Source of the DNA: G963665005 sp963665005
GTDB lineage: Bacteria; Bacillota; Clostridia; Christensenellales; SZUA-584
Direction of reading: 5' to 3'
Assembly (NCBI GenBank): GCA_963665005.2
Contig: CAXXTQ010000001.1
Location: 2,108,001 to 2,172,000 of the forward strand
DNA length: 64,000 nucleotides
Of this stretch, positions 34,100 through 42,075 are shown piece after piece. A program made the position numbers and the translations under genes. Below the pieces are notes generated by a model that saw only the letters and a program-made list of their open reading frames with translations, had not been told where the DNA came from and did no database searches. Numbering within the stretch: the first letter of the stretch is position 1; each line of letters begins with the position of its first letter.

Positions 34100-34975
34100 T
34101 CACTCCTCCATTATTTTCGTGTTAACAAGCTCTTTTTCAAGCCTGTTCCATAACTTTTTAATCTCATTGGCCACATTCTCTATTCCCGCTTCCACTGGCG
34201 TCTGTAACGACTGAAGCGCCTTGACAATCTTTGGTTCAAACGGAACTCTTCCAATTACGGGTACGCCGTTTTTTTCACAGTACGCTTCGATTTCAGTAGT
34301 TATGCCCGTATTTAAATCGTATTTATTTACACACACAAATGCGGGAATCCTAAAATGCTGTGCGACGCCAAGCACCCTTTCCATGTCGCTTTGTCCGGAC
34401 CTTGTCGGTTCACATACTACAACGAGAGCATCTGCTCCTGTAATGGATGCTATAACCGAGCAACCGATGCCGGGTGACCCATCGATAATTGCCCAATCCT
34501 CTCCGTTAATATTGCCAAACAGGTTCTCTTTGACCTCGGTCACAAGCTTTCCCGAGCCTTCTGCGCCGATATCCAGCAGTGCGTGAGAAAACGTCCCGCG
34601 TTCCGTACTATCTACATAGGTTTCGCCAGTCTTCACATCCGTCAGCGAAATTGCATTAACGGGGCAGGCCAGTACACACGCACCGCACCCCTCGCACTTC
34701 ATCGGTAGTATCTCTATATCCTCAGATATGGCGTTAAACCGGCATACTTGCCTGCAGCTCCCACAGGATATACATATCGCCGAATCGATTATTGCTTCCT
34801 CCGCACCGTAGTAATCGTCTTTCTGCAGCTGCTTTCCTTTCAGCAGCAAATGCAGGTTAGGTGCGTCCACGTCGCAGTCCGCCATTATTTTGTTTTTGAC
34901 AATCAGGCTCAGCGAAGCCACAACCGTGCTTTTCCCTGTTCCGCCCTTACCGCTGATAAATACGATCTGCTTCAT
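34100..34975 (-). CDS. MinD/Mrp-type P-loop ATPase with inserted ferredoxin domain (copy 2)
   Basis: This 291-residue ATPase has a deviant Walker A GKGGTGKST at residues 10-18, switch-like sequence DCDVDAPN, and an inserted two-cluster ferredoxin domain (about residues 60-110: CISCGSCRQVC and CEGCGACVLACP). The NifH/Mrp-type IDGSPGIGCSV follows near residue 165. Such proteins are thought to load or carry Fe-S clusters in anaerobes. Its start overlaps the stop of the paralogue before it (ATGA), so the two are translationally coupled and probably form a heterodimer. Confidence 0.92.
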   Translation of the reverse strand: MKQIVFISGKGGTGKSTVVASLSLIVKNKIMADCDVDAPNLHLLLKGKQLQKDDYYGAEEAIIDSAICISCGSCRQVCRFNAISEDIEILPMKCEGCGACVLACPVNAISLTDVKTGETYVDSTERGTFSHALLDIGAEGSGKLVTEVKENLFGNINGEDWAIIDGSPGIGCSVIASITGADALVVVCEPTRSGQSDMERVLGVAQHFRIPAFVCVNKYDLNTGITTEIEAYCEKNGVPVIGRVPFEPKIVKALQSLQTPVEAGIENVANEIKKLWNRLEKELVNTKIMEE

Positions 34976-35802
34976 GACGATCTGCCCTCCTTAATTCTGT
35001 GATACAATTGAATGAATTTAGTTTCCCAGCCTTTGTCCATTTGCACAGGCAGCACGCCGTTTGAATAGCTTTCCGCAATCTCGCGCATATACGGAATTTC
35101 CATCAATACATCAATATCTTCATTTTGGCAATATGATTGTATGCTTTGATCCTCCTGCATAGCCTTATTTACCACAACGCCGAATGGAATTCCCATTTTT
35201 CTCACCAATGACACAGCGATTTTTAAATCATGAAGGCCAAAGGGCGTGGGCTCGGTCACCAGTATGCAATAATCGCATCCATCGATGGTCTGTACCACCG
35301 TGCAGGACGCGCCTGGTGAGCAATCCAGAATTACGGGAACGTCATTAAGTATTAACTGCTTTAATTCATTGATTATCGGTATCGTAATCGGCTCGCCAAT
35401 GTTCAACCTGCCCTGCAGGAAATGGCCTTCTCCGTCCGCTTCGACAACCCCAATTTCTCTTTTTATTTCAGTAATCGCTTTATGCGGGCAGGCGATTACG
35501 CACGTGCCGCAATGGTGGCAGACTTCGGGGAACATAAGCACCTTCCCTTTAACAACAGCAATGGCGTTAAAACGGCATGCTTTTCCGCATGCTCCACAAC
35601 CGTCACACTTTGATTCATCAACCTTTGGCACAAGGACGTCTACAGGTGTCACATTCTTTATTTTTGGCTTCAGGAACAGAGCGCCGTTTGGTTCTTCTAC
35701 GTCACAGTCGATATATTGGCTGTTACTCAGTGAAATGGCCAGACTCGCGGATACCGTCGTTTTGCCGGTGCCCCCTTTTCCGCTTAAAACAGCTATTTTC
35801 AT
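34972..35802 (-). CDS. MinD/Mrp-type P-loop ATPase with inserted ferredoxin domain (copy 1)
   Basis: The 276-residue protein parallels its neighbour. It starts MKIAVLSGKGGTGKTT (P-loop), then DCDVEEPN, a ferredoxin insert with CDGCGACGKAC and CHHCGTCVIACP (about residues 65-110), and LDCSPGASCTVVQ. The gene lies directly behind the first NifX-like gene, sharing its boundary base, so it is the second gene of the operon. The pair of ATPases plus a NifX-like protein on each side is a recurrent set in anaerobic bacteria and archaea, presumably for metal-cofactor or Fe-S assembly. The exact client is unknown. Confidence 0.92.
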   Translation of the reverse strand: MKIAVLSGKGGTGKTTVSASLAISLSNSQYIDCDVEEPNGALFLKPKIKNVTPVDVLVPKVDESKCDGCGACGKACRFNAIAVVKGKVLMFPEVCHHCGTCVIACPHKAITEIKREIGVVEADGEGHFLQGRLNIGEPITIPIINELKQLILNDVPVILDCSPGASCTVVQTIDGCDYCILVTEPTPFGLHDLKIAVSLVRKMGIPFGVVVNKAMQEDQSIQSYCQNEDIDVLMEIPYMREIAESYSNGVLPVQMDKGWETKFIQLYHRIKEGRSS

Positions 35803-36170
35803 TACTTCCCTCCCATACCGAAATTCGCGGGAACAGTTGTGCTGATTCTTTCAAGCGCTCCTTTCTTAAACAGTTCCATGTTTTCTTTAACAGTCGATAA
35901 ATTACCTTTGTATATTTCGATGTTTGCCGCTTTGAGCACGTTCATCGCGTTTGGCCCAACGTTGCCGGTAATAAGAGCCTCTGCGCCTTTGTCTGCAACC
36001 AGTTGCGCCGCGGAAATACCCGCTCCGCCCGAAGAAGCTGCCCCGGTGTTTTCAATAGCTTCATATTCCATGGTTTTGGTTTCAACAATGATGAAACTCG
36101 CCGCTCTCCCAAATCTTTGATCCATCTGACTCTCCATTGTATTCCCTGCTGCGGATACTGCAATTTTCAT
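35802..36170 (-). CDS. NifX/MTH1175-family protein, first gene of the iron-sulfur operon
   Basis: A 122-residue member of the NifX-type cofactor-binding family. It starts MKIAVSAAGNTMESQMDQRFGRA and has the conserved glycine-rich block AEALITGNVGPNAMNVL and a Gly/Met-rich end. I start at the ATG at 36170, about 11 bases after AAAGGAGAT; the longer frame has no site. It follows the operator-promoter at 36204-36272 directly. A second, more Cys/His-rich family member lies at the other side of the ATPase pair, so the two are not simple duplicates. Confidence 0.88.
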   Translation of the reverse strand: MKIAVSAAGNTMESQMDQRFGRAASFIIVETKTMEYEAIENTGAASSGGAGISAAQLVADKGAEALITGNVGPNAMNVLKAANIEIYKGNLSTVKENMELFKKGALERISTTVPANFGMGGK

Positions 36171-36203
36171 AGATAAACAATCTCCTTTTGTTATTAGCGT
36201 AAC

Positions 36204-36272
36204 CAATTAGTTATTGGCTTATGCTCATAACTAAATTATAACGCATTATGAGCATATGTCAATAACTAATTG
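36204..36272 (-). promoter_or_regulatory. Strong promoter embedded in a large inverted-repeat operator
   Basis: Two 27-base arms (36204-36230 and 36246-36272) are inverted copies differing at only two positions, separated by 15 bases. Each arm contains TTAGTTATTG and TATGCTCATAA. A promoter on the minus strand is built in: TTGACA (36257-36262), 16 bases, TATAAT (36235-36240), with the -35 box in one arm and the -10 box in the gap. A bound dimer on either arm would cover the promoter. The start codon of the first operon gene lies 34 bases past the downstream arm. The binding protein is unknown; the DtxR-type repressor in the operon is a candidate. Confidence 0.75.
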
Positions 36273-36372
36273 AGTATACAGCTCTTTTGGAAAGATCTAT
36301 CTATAACCTATTATAGTAATGCTTCCGTTATTAAAACGCTGTAACTATAAGGTTGTAGCGATCAAATCAGGA

Positions 36373-36612
36373 GCGATTAAAAAGTTTTTTGTTATGTCCG
36401 GCTGTGACCGAAGGATGAAATCAAGAGAATACTACACGGAATTGCAGAAAATCTTCCGCTAGACACGGTTATCCTGACAGCCGGATGTGAAAAGTACCGT
36501 TATAACAAGTTGCCGCTTGGTGACCTAGGCGGAATACCGCGTGTTCTTAATGCAGGTCAATGCAACGACTCATATTCCCTCGCTGTCATTGCTATGAATC
36601 TCACTTTATTTT
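36373..36612 (+). pseudogene. hcp: Hybrid-cluster protein (hydroxylamine reductase) remnant
   Basis: The plus strand reads FVMSGCDRRMKSREYYTE, then after a one-base deletion at about 36443 continues ENLPLDTVILTAGCEKYRYN and LGDLGGIPRVLNAGQCND followed by SYSLAVIA. These are the conserved cluster-binding segments of Hcp: the cysteine in TAGCxKYRYNK and the one in AGQCNDSYS. The rest of the roughly 550-residue protein is absent on both sides. It is thus a short frameshifted relic of hcp, next to the intact iron-sulfur operon and the third tRNA-Ser-like scar. Identification is by eye but the motif run is long. Confidence 0.85.
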
Positions 36613-36753
36613 TACCAGAAGGATTTAAACGTTTAACAGTGCCGTACGGCAAACTAAAGCCATTCTATGGCTTTCGTTAGTGAAGACGGGAACGATGAGT
36701 GGGAGTGATTTTAAAAAAACAATGCAGTCACAAAACTTTGTCTTGCCACTAAC

Positions 36754-36771
36754 ATCCCTCCTTCTCCGCCA
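36754..36771 (+). repeat. tRNA-Ser 3'-end-like scar 3 (putative att remnant)
   Basis: ATCCCTCCTTCTCCGCCA matches the 3' T-arm and acceptor end of Bacillota tRNA-Ser genes as I remember them (AATCCCTCCTTCTCCGCCA). No tRNA body precedes it. The following 75 bases resemble those after scar 1, including TTTCGGA, ACAGAAT, CGATAA and a final TGACGTGCTTTTATC; the left arm of the terminator hairpin is decayed. It marks the right edge of the iron-sulfur/Hcp segment. Confidence 0.5.
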
Positions 36772-36865
36772 ATATTTCGGACAGTACAGAATAGTTATTC
36801 CTCGATAACAGATTAGCGAGTCACATGATTTGACGTGCTTTTATCTGTCTTTTTTTCCTGCCATA

Positions 36866-36901
36866 CAAAAACTCCTAATGCAATTATTTTACATCAGGAG
36901 G
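36866..36901 (-). terminator. Rho-independent terminator behind the permease transcript
   Basis: On the minus strand CTCCTGATG pairs with CATTAGGAG (one G-U) around an 11-base loop and runs into TTTTT. It lies about 70 bases after the small ORFs that follow the permease gene and would end that transcript. Confidence 0.75.
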
Positions 36902-36971
36902 CTCTTTTTTCTCAATGTCCGCTTTTACGGGTTCAGCTCTTCTTTATTTTAACAAACTAATTTATACAGGC

Positions 36972-37106
36972 TCAAAATTTATACCAAATACCTTCCTGCA
37001 GCTTTTTTTGAAGATAGTGTATCTCGGGCGTAAACTTCCTGCGTGCCGTCTTTGTATTGCGCAACGTTGCAGTCGCCTCAATATTATCAACGCCGTACGT
37101 CACCAT
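36972..37106 (-). CDS. Small ORF, 44 aa (uncertain)
   Basis: A 44-codon frame (MVTYGVDNIEATATLRNTKT, then a basic end LQKKLQEGIWYKF) overlaps the end of the preceding small ORF by seven bases (ATGGTGA type). The same frame stays open for about 35 codons upstream of its ATG. It may be the coding end of a frameshifted gene rather than a separate peptide. No family is recognised. Confidence 0.25.
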   Translation of the reverse strand: MVTYGVDNIEATATLRNTKTARRKFTPEIHYLQKKLQEGIWYKF

Positions 37107-37237
37107 TTTCCAATGCACATAATTAAAATCGTCAACGTAAAATGTTTCGGGATAGTGTCTTGGGCAGCGCAGCCGGTCAGATATATGTACGTAATGGAAA
37201 ATAAAGCAGCAATTATATAAATAATCAATGCAACCAT
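37100..37237 (-). CDS. Small membrane/lipoprotein-like ORF, 45 aa (candidate)
   Basis: A 45-codon frame starts MVALIIYIIAALFSITYIYL, followed by TGCAAQDTIP. That is a hydrophobic helix followed by a lipobox-like LTGC. AAGGAGA lies five bases before the ATG, a good site, and the gene begins 15 bases after the permease stop, so it would be co-transcribed. It could be a small permease accessory peptide or the broken start of a larger protein continuing in the next frame. Confidence 0.4.
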   Translation of the reverse strand: MVALIIYIIAALFSITYIYLTGCAAQDTIPKHFTLTILIMCIGKW

Positions 37238-37252
37238 TTATTTCTCCTTATA

Positions 37253-38581
37253 TTAATTTTTTATTTTATTATTCTGGCGGTCTCTTCTTCTGGCAAATAA
37301 ATACGCTCCTAAAGCCAGCACTATATACAATGCTATTATAAAAAGCATTTGCCAAAGCTCGTTTGTAAACTCATAGTACAAAATCAACACTCCGCCAACC
37401 GCCAATACCGCCATTGCCATAATTGCAAAAACTGCAGATGATTTTGTCTTTTCTCTGATTTTAAAATTAGCCGCCGCCATAAGAAGCGATACAAGCAGAA
37501 AAGTTATGCTTCCGAATTCTAATATGAGCTCTAACCCGCCTATAAGTATAAGCAGGCTCGATATTGCTGCCATTGTAATAGTTGCGTTTATGGGAATGTT
37601 TTTTCTTCTTGATGATAGTATCTTTGGCAGATAACCGCTTTTCGAAACGACTGCCATTTGACGCGATGCGCCGAAAAGAGTTCCGCTTATCGCGCTGCTT
37701 GTCGCAAGCACAGCGCCGAGTATCACAAGATTGGTGCCGAGGCTGCCTATAACCTTGCCTGCCCCCGATGCAAGCGCATATTCTTTGTTTTGAATAATAT
37801 CTTTAGCGGGGATCGCGAGCACGGCGCCTATAGATATAACAAGATAAATGACTATGGCAAGCGTTACCGCAAGGTATATCGCGCGCCCAATATTCTTATC
37901 AGGATTTCGCATTTCCCCCACAGCATTCACGACCAGCTGAAAACCTTCGTAAGCGACAAACGTAATAGATGCCACAATTAAAACGCTAAGTATGCTAGTT
38001 TTTCCCGCGTCCTGCGATAAGTTTTGCATGAAACTTTGCAAGTTAGGCGTACCGAAATGTATCAATATTACCGATATAGCAAGCAATATGACAAGTTTGG
38101 TATAAACCATAATATCTTCTATCTTGCCCATGCCGTTAACGCTCCACGCATTTACTCCTGAAAATACCGCTATTACGCCTATCGCTATTATTTTTCTTAT
38201 CCATATGTTCTGCGCAAAAGCAAAGCCGCTTATGGCATAAGAAGAAAAAGTATAAGCATATAGCGCAAGTGTACTTATGTATCCGAATATCACGAGCCAT
38301 CCTATTATTGACGGCGCAAAATGAGATTTCGGGTAAGTCTTTTTAAAAAACGAAAAAGTCGCTCCTTCGTCTTTATAATACTTGCCAAGCTTAACGTACG
38401 AATATGCGGCGAGCATTGCTATAATACCGCCGAGAAAAATTGCCAGAGGAGTAAGGTTCCCGATAAGAGACACAGAAACGCCGAGAACTGTAAATATTCC
38501 GCCGCCTACCATTCCGCCGAGAGCTATTGCGACAAGCTCGGGCAGACCTAAGCTTTTATTGCGTTTTCTGTGAATAGACAT
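37253..38581 (-). CDS. APC-superfamily amino acid permease
   Basis: The 442-residue protein has about twelve hydrophobic segments and the APC N-terminal signature: LGLPELVAIALGGMVGGGIF, with the substrate-contact glycine motif GGMVGGGIF near residue 22. VASITFVAYEGFQLVVNAVGEMRNPDKNIGRAI in the middle is the usual TM6-loop segment. It imports or exchanges an amino acid or amine across the cytoplasmic membrane; the substrate is not evident. It is a single gene followed by two small ORFs and a terminator, and separated from the flagellar genes by about 200 bases that contain a 12-base palindrome. Confidence 0.9.
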   Translation of the reverse strand: MSIHRKRNKSLGLPELVAIALGGMVGGGIFTVLGVSVSLIGNLTPLAIFLGGIIAMLAAYSYVKLGKYYKDEGATFSFFKKTYPKSHFAPSIIGWLVIFGYISTLALYAYTFSSYAISGFAFAQNIWIRKIIAIGVIAVFSGVNAWSVNGMGKIEDIMVYTKLVILLAISVILIHFGTPNLQSFMQNLSQDAGKTSILSVLIVASITFVAYEGFQLVVNAVGEMRNPDKNIGRAIYLAVTLAIVIYLVISIGAVLAIPAKDIIQNKEYALASGAGKVIGSLGTNLVILGAVLATSSAISGTLFGASRQMAVVSKSGYLPKILSSRRKNIPINATITMAAISSLLILIGGLELILEFGSITFLLVSLLMAAANFKIREKTKSSAVFAIMAMAVLAVGGVLILYYEFTNELWQMLFIIALYIVLALGAYLFARRRDRQNNKIKN

Positions 38582-38658
38582 AATTCATACTCCTTGCAGT
38601 CAAAAAAGTGTGAACCATACTGATAACTTATATTTAATGTAACATATTTTTTGGTTTG

Positions 38659-38670
38659 TGTAAATTTACA
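38659..38670. promoter_or_regulatory. Perfect 12-base palindrome upstream of the permease gene
   Basis: TGTAAATTTACA lies about 78 bases upstream of the permease start, in AT-rich DNA with a possible -10 box (TATAAA, 38675-38680, minus strand) beside it. Its position fits an operator. The regulator is unknown, and a palindrome of this AT content could be chance. Confidence 0.35.
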
Positions 38671-38786
38671 GTAATTTATAATTCTATTAATATTCAACAA
38701 ATATAAAAAAAGCTTTTATATAAAATTTGCATTATACTAAACACAAAATAATAAAAGCAGTTTCTTATTTCTGACAAATTGGAGTC

Positions 38787-39854
38787 TTAGTTTAATTTAT
38801 ATTTTGTCGAGACAATCTCTGTTATTCGTACACCGTAATTATCATCGATGACCACTACCTCTCCTCTTGCAAAAAGCTTGCCGTTTACCAGTACGTCGAC
38901 CATTTCTCCTGCGATTCTGTCGAGCACAATTATCGACCCCATGTTAAGGTTTAATATTTCCTGTATGCTCTTTTTGCTCTTTCCGAGAACGACAGTCACC
39001 TGAAGCGGAACGTCCATTATCAAATCAATATTTTTCTTGGACTCGTTTTTTTCCGCCGTGCGCTGTGCCGCAGTTTCATTACTGAACGATTGATATTTAA
39101 CAGCTTTTAAATCGACAGTTTTCTCGGTTTTTTCCGGTGTTTTATTTTCCTGCTTAACCTCTTTAACGGGAGGTTCTGGGTTTTGCTCCTGTACTTCTGG
39201 AACTTCGTCTTCTTTATTGTCGTTTAAAGAATCTACAAGCCTTTGCCCAAACTCAATAGGCATTATCTGCATGATATTGCTTACAAGCAGTTCGTCAATT
39301 TCCATTCTGAAACTTATCTTTATCGATGATTCTTCCTGCGTAAACAGCTGCTCAGCCTCTTTATCGCCTTTAATGAGTTCTTTTGTTATAGGAGGTGATA
39401 TATTTATTCCCACATGCAGAATATCGGCAAGCGCTGTAGAAGACGAACCTACCATCTGGTTCATAACTTCGCTTATTGCGCTTAAATAAAGTTCCTCAAT
39501 CTCTTCGCCCGGTTCTCCTTCATTGCCCATTAAAAGATTCGTGATTTTCAGCGCGTCTTCTTTTTTCAGAAGAAAAACATTTTTCCCATCCAGCCCCTCT
39601 GTATACGACACATTAGTCGCCACAACAGGCTTTTCATACTCGTCTAAGTATTCGCTTCCTTTACAGATACTTACCTTTGGCGTAGTAATATTGACACGCT
39701 TGCCAAGAAGAGTGGACAGTGTTGTCGCGGAAGTCCCCATGCAAATATTGCCGATTTCACCTAAAGTATCTTTAACATTGCTGTTTAGTATGATTTCCGC
39801 TTGATTTTTTTCATTTTCTATTTTTTCGTCATTCACAGGCCTGGGCGTACTCAT
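38787..39854 (-). CDS. fliY: Flagellar motor switch phosphatase FliY
   Basis: FliY is the switch-complex protein of Bacillota that combines a CheC-type phosphatase with a FliN domain. The phosphatase part (about 20-215) has both E-x3-N catalytic helices, GEIGNICMGTSATTLS near residue 35 and SEVMNQMVGSSSTALA near 130. A charged Pro/Glu/Lys-rich linker covers about 215-270. The FliN/SpoA domain (about 275-350) has MDVPLQVTVVLGKSKKSIQEIL and RGEVVVIDDNYGVRI. It dephosphorylates CheY-P and forms the C-ring. The start overlaps the end of fliM. It is the last gene of this flagellar block; no cheY follows. Confidence 0.95.
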   Translation of the reverse strand: MSTPRPVNDEKIENEKNQAEIILNSNVKDTLGEIGNICMGTSATTLSTLLGKRVNITTPKVSICKGSEYLDEYEKPVVATNVSYTEGLDGKNVFLLKKEDALKITNLLMGNEGEPGEEIEELYLSAISEVMNQMVGSSSTALADILHVGINISPPITKELIKGDKEAEQLFTQEESSIKISFRMEIDELLVSNIMQIMPIEFGQRLVDSLNDNKEDEVPEVQEQNPEPPVKEVKQENKTPEKTEKTVDLKAVKYQSFSNETAAQRTAEKNESKKNIDLIMDVPLQVTVVLGKSKKSIQEILNLNMGSIIVLDRIAGEMVDVLVNGKLFARGEVVVIDDNYGVRITEIVSTKYKLN

Positions 39855-40839
39855 CTTGCGTTTCCTCCTCTAGTATATCTGATATCTCAACCGCGTAATT
39901 CGAGTCTTGCATTCCTATAAAACCCCTGAATTTCGGAATATGCTCGACCTTTAGTATTATCGAATTATTGATGTTGTGGTTAATCTGTATAACATCTCCG
40001 ACTTGCGTACCGACAATCTCTTCAATTGTCGCAAATGTATCATTGAATACAGCATTTAAATTAAGTGTAATGTTGGCTAAACGCATCTTTAATTCATTTT
40101 TATCTATAGTATTCATATTGCTGTAGTTTTCTGAGTACCATGTTTTCATTACAAGCTGTTTCGCTATCGGCTGTATTGCCACATGCGGTATACAAAGATT
40201 GATAGTGTCAGAAACATCGCCTATTTGTACATTCATCGTGATTATAGCTATAGGCTCGTTTGCAGATACTATCTGTGTATACTGGCTGCTTGTTTCTATT
40301 CTGTCGAACGTAGCGCTGACTTTCTTTATCTTTTCCCACGCTTCGTCCATCATGTTTATCATTCTTCTTACTATTCTCTCTATTATAGAAAGCTCTATCT
40401 CTGTAAAAGCTTTATCCGTTTCGGGGAAATCGGTCGTACCGCCGAGAACTCTGTTTATTATCTCGTAAGAGATTATAGGAGATATCTCAAAAAGCATAGA
40501 GCCCGCAAGCGGCGGCATATTTATAATGGATATAATGACAGGCGACGGCATAGAATTGCTTATCTCCGAAAAACTTTGTTCCTCTATAGAAACCATTTCG
40601 ACTTCACAGATAGTACGAAGCGTTCCCGACAGATACGTAGAAAGCCTGCTTGCATAATTATCATATATAAAATGCAGCGTACGCATCTGGTCTTTGGAAA
40701 ATTTATTAGCCGTTCGAAAGTCATATGTTTTTATTTCATTGCTTTCATCGTCCGACTGCTCATCAAATGTCGTATCCTCTCCTGAGGCAAGAGCATTTAA
40801 TAGTTCATCAATTTCATTTTGAGATAATACGTTTGCCAA
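39829..40839 (-). CDS. fliM: Flagellar motor switch protein FliM
   Basis: The 336-residue protein starts with the CheY-binding peptide LSQNEIDELLNAL, followed by a linker and the CheC-like middle domain (TYDFRTANKFSKDQMRTLHFIYDNYA). The C-terminal SpoA domain ends near residue 325 (GDVIQINHNINNSIILKVEHIPKFRGFIG). FliM sits in the C-ring, binds phosphorylated CheY and reverses the motor. The gene lies about 20 bases after fliL and overlaps fliY. Confidence 0.96.
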   Translation of the reverse strand: MANVLSQNEIDELLNALASGEDTTFDEQSDDESNEIKTYDFRTANKFSKDQMRTLHFIYDNYASRLSTYLSGTLRTICEVEMVSIEEQSFSEISNSMPSPVIISIINMPPLAGSMLFEISPIISYEIINRVLGGTTDFPETDKAFTEIELSIIERIVRRMINMMDEAWEKIKKVSATFDRIETSSQYTQIVSANEPIAIITMNVQIGDVSDTINLCIPHVAIQPIAKQLVMKTWYSENYSNMNTIDKNELKMRLANITLNLNAVFNDTFATIEEIVGTQVGDVIQINHNINNSIILKVEHIPKFRGFIGMQDSNYAVEISDILEEETQDEYAQACE

Positions 40840-40860
40840 AACTTCTCTCCTGATAAAAAT

Positions 40861-41265
40861 TTACTGTATTACAAAATCGTCAAAATATACCGTTCTTATA
40901 TAATCCGCGTCCATTTCTTCGGACAGCTTTGAAACTATCTTTTCACGAAGCTCGTCTTCTACGCCTATGCTCCGAAGTTCTGCTTCAGTTTTCTCACGAA
41001 GCGTAAAAACAATCACATCCCGCAGTATATGGTTATTCTCTGTCAGAAAAGCTTCCGTCCCCGCTAAGTCGTTTGTAGCAAGCTCAAGAACTATAGTAGC
41101 CTGAAGCAGACGTTTGCTGTCTTTTATATTAGTTACAAAATAATCACCCGGCAAATAGTAGCTTATTTCAGGTTCGCTTTCTCCCGGATTCAGCACCATA
41201 AAATATATTCCAGCGGCAGCTGCCACAATAACAACTGCAACTATTATAATTATCTTTTTTTTCAT
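40861..41265 (-). CDS. fliL: Flagellar basal-body protein FliL
   Basis: A 134-residue protein with one N-terminal membrane helix (IIIIVAVVIVAAAAGIYFMV) and an extracytoplasmic stomatin-like domain ending TVYFDDFVIQ, the usual FliL C-terminus. FliL surrounds the stator units and supports torque. It lies between motB and fliM as in other Clostridia. Confidence 0.92.
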   Translation of the reverse strand: MKKKIIIIVAVVIVAAAAGIYFMVLNPGESEPEISYYLPGDYFVTNIKDSKRLLQATIVLELATNDLAGTEAFLTENNHILRDVIVFTLREKTEAELRSIGVEDELREKIVSKLSEEMDADYIRTVYFDDFVIQ

Positions 41266-41283
41266 TGGCGTTATGTCCGTCCT

Positions 41284-42075
41284 TTATTCTTTTAGAACAC
41301 TTTCTATTACAAAATCGACACGCCTGTTTGCCTTTTTGCCTTCTTCTGTATCGTTGCTCTCTACCGGATGATATTCACTACGGCCAAGCGGTGTCAAGAT
41401 TGAAGGGTTAATATCCATATGCCGAATAAAGTACCTTACAACCTCTTCTGCCCTAGATGACGATAACGCCAAATTATCTTCAAATTCCGCCGTACTGATA
41501 GGGACATTATCCGTATGCCCTTCGATTTGTATCTCTTTTATCAAATTCGTATAATCCTGTATAATATCGCACAGCTTAAGCAGAATAACTTCAGATTCCG
41601 ATTTTATTTCGTCACGTCCCGAGTCGAAAAGCGCCGAATCCGTCATTCTTATAAGTATAGTATCTTCAGATTCCGATACGTGTATTTTGTTCTCCAGCTT
41701 GTTTTTTTCTATGTGATTTTGTATCTGTTCATATAACTCATTAAATCGTTTTTTTACAGTTTCGGCATTACCCGCCGATTCGTTTTCCAGCCCTGATTCT
41801 TCCTCATCCGCCCCCGATTGTTCATCATCCCTTTGCTGTGTATTCATTATTCCGAGCGTCTGCACATTATTAGGCTCTGATGCTTCTATCGCGACAATCT
41901 GAGACCCCGAAAGCGAGCTTACAATTTTTTTCCATTTTTCCGCGTCAATAGTAGAAAAAGAAAACAGCAGAACAAAAAAAGCAAGCAGCAGCGTTACCAT
42001 GTCGCCGTATGTATTCATCCATGCCGGAGACCCTTCTTCATCCGGCGCTTGTGGTTTTCTTTTCTTATTCTTCAT
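41284..42075 (-). CDS. motB: Flagellar stator protein MotB
   Basis: The protein has a short basic N-terminus, one membrane helix with the proton-channel aspartate (TYGDMVTLLLAFFVLLFSFSTID), a variable linker, and a C-terminal OmpA-like peptidoglycan-binding domain with IQIEGHTDNVPI and LGRSEYHPV. I start at the ATG at 42075 (MKNKKRK), eight bases after AAGGAGAT; the longer frame has eleven extra codons overlapping motA. MotB with MotA forms the stator anchored to peptidoglycan. The coupling ion cannot be read with certainty. Confidence 0.95.
   Translation of the reverse strand: MKNKKRKPQAPDEEGSPAWMNTYGDMVTLLLAFFVLLFSFSTIDAEKWKKIVSSLSGSQIVAIEASEPNNVQTLGIMNTQQRDDEQSGADEEESGLENESAGNAETVKKRFNELYEQIQNHIEKNKLENKIHVSESEDTILIRMTDSALFDSGRDEIKSESEVILLKLCDIIQDYTNLIKEIQIEGHTDNVPISTAEFEDNLALSSSRAEEVVRYFIRHMDINPSILTPLGRSEYHPVESNDTEEGKKANRRVDFVIESVLKE

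Noticed and set aside
33709..36170. A nitrogenase (nif) operon
   Set aside because: NifX-like and NifH-like ATPases are present, but there are no nifH, nifD, nifK or nifB genes, and the ATPases carry ferredoxin inserts unlike NifH.
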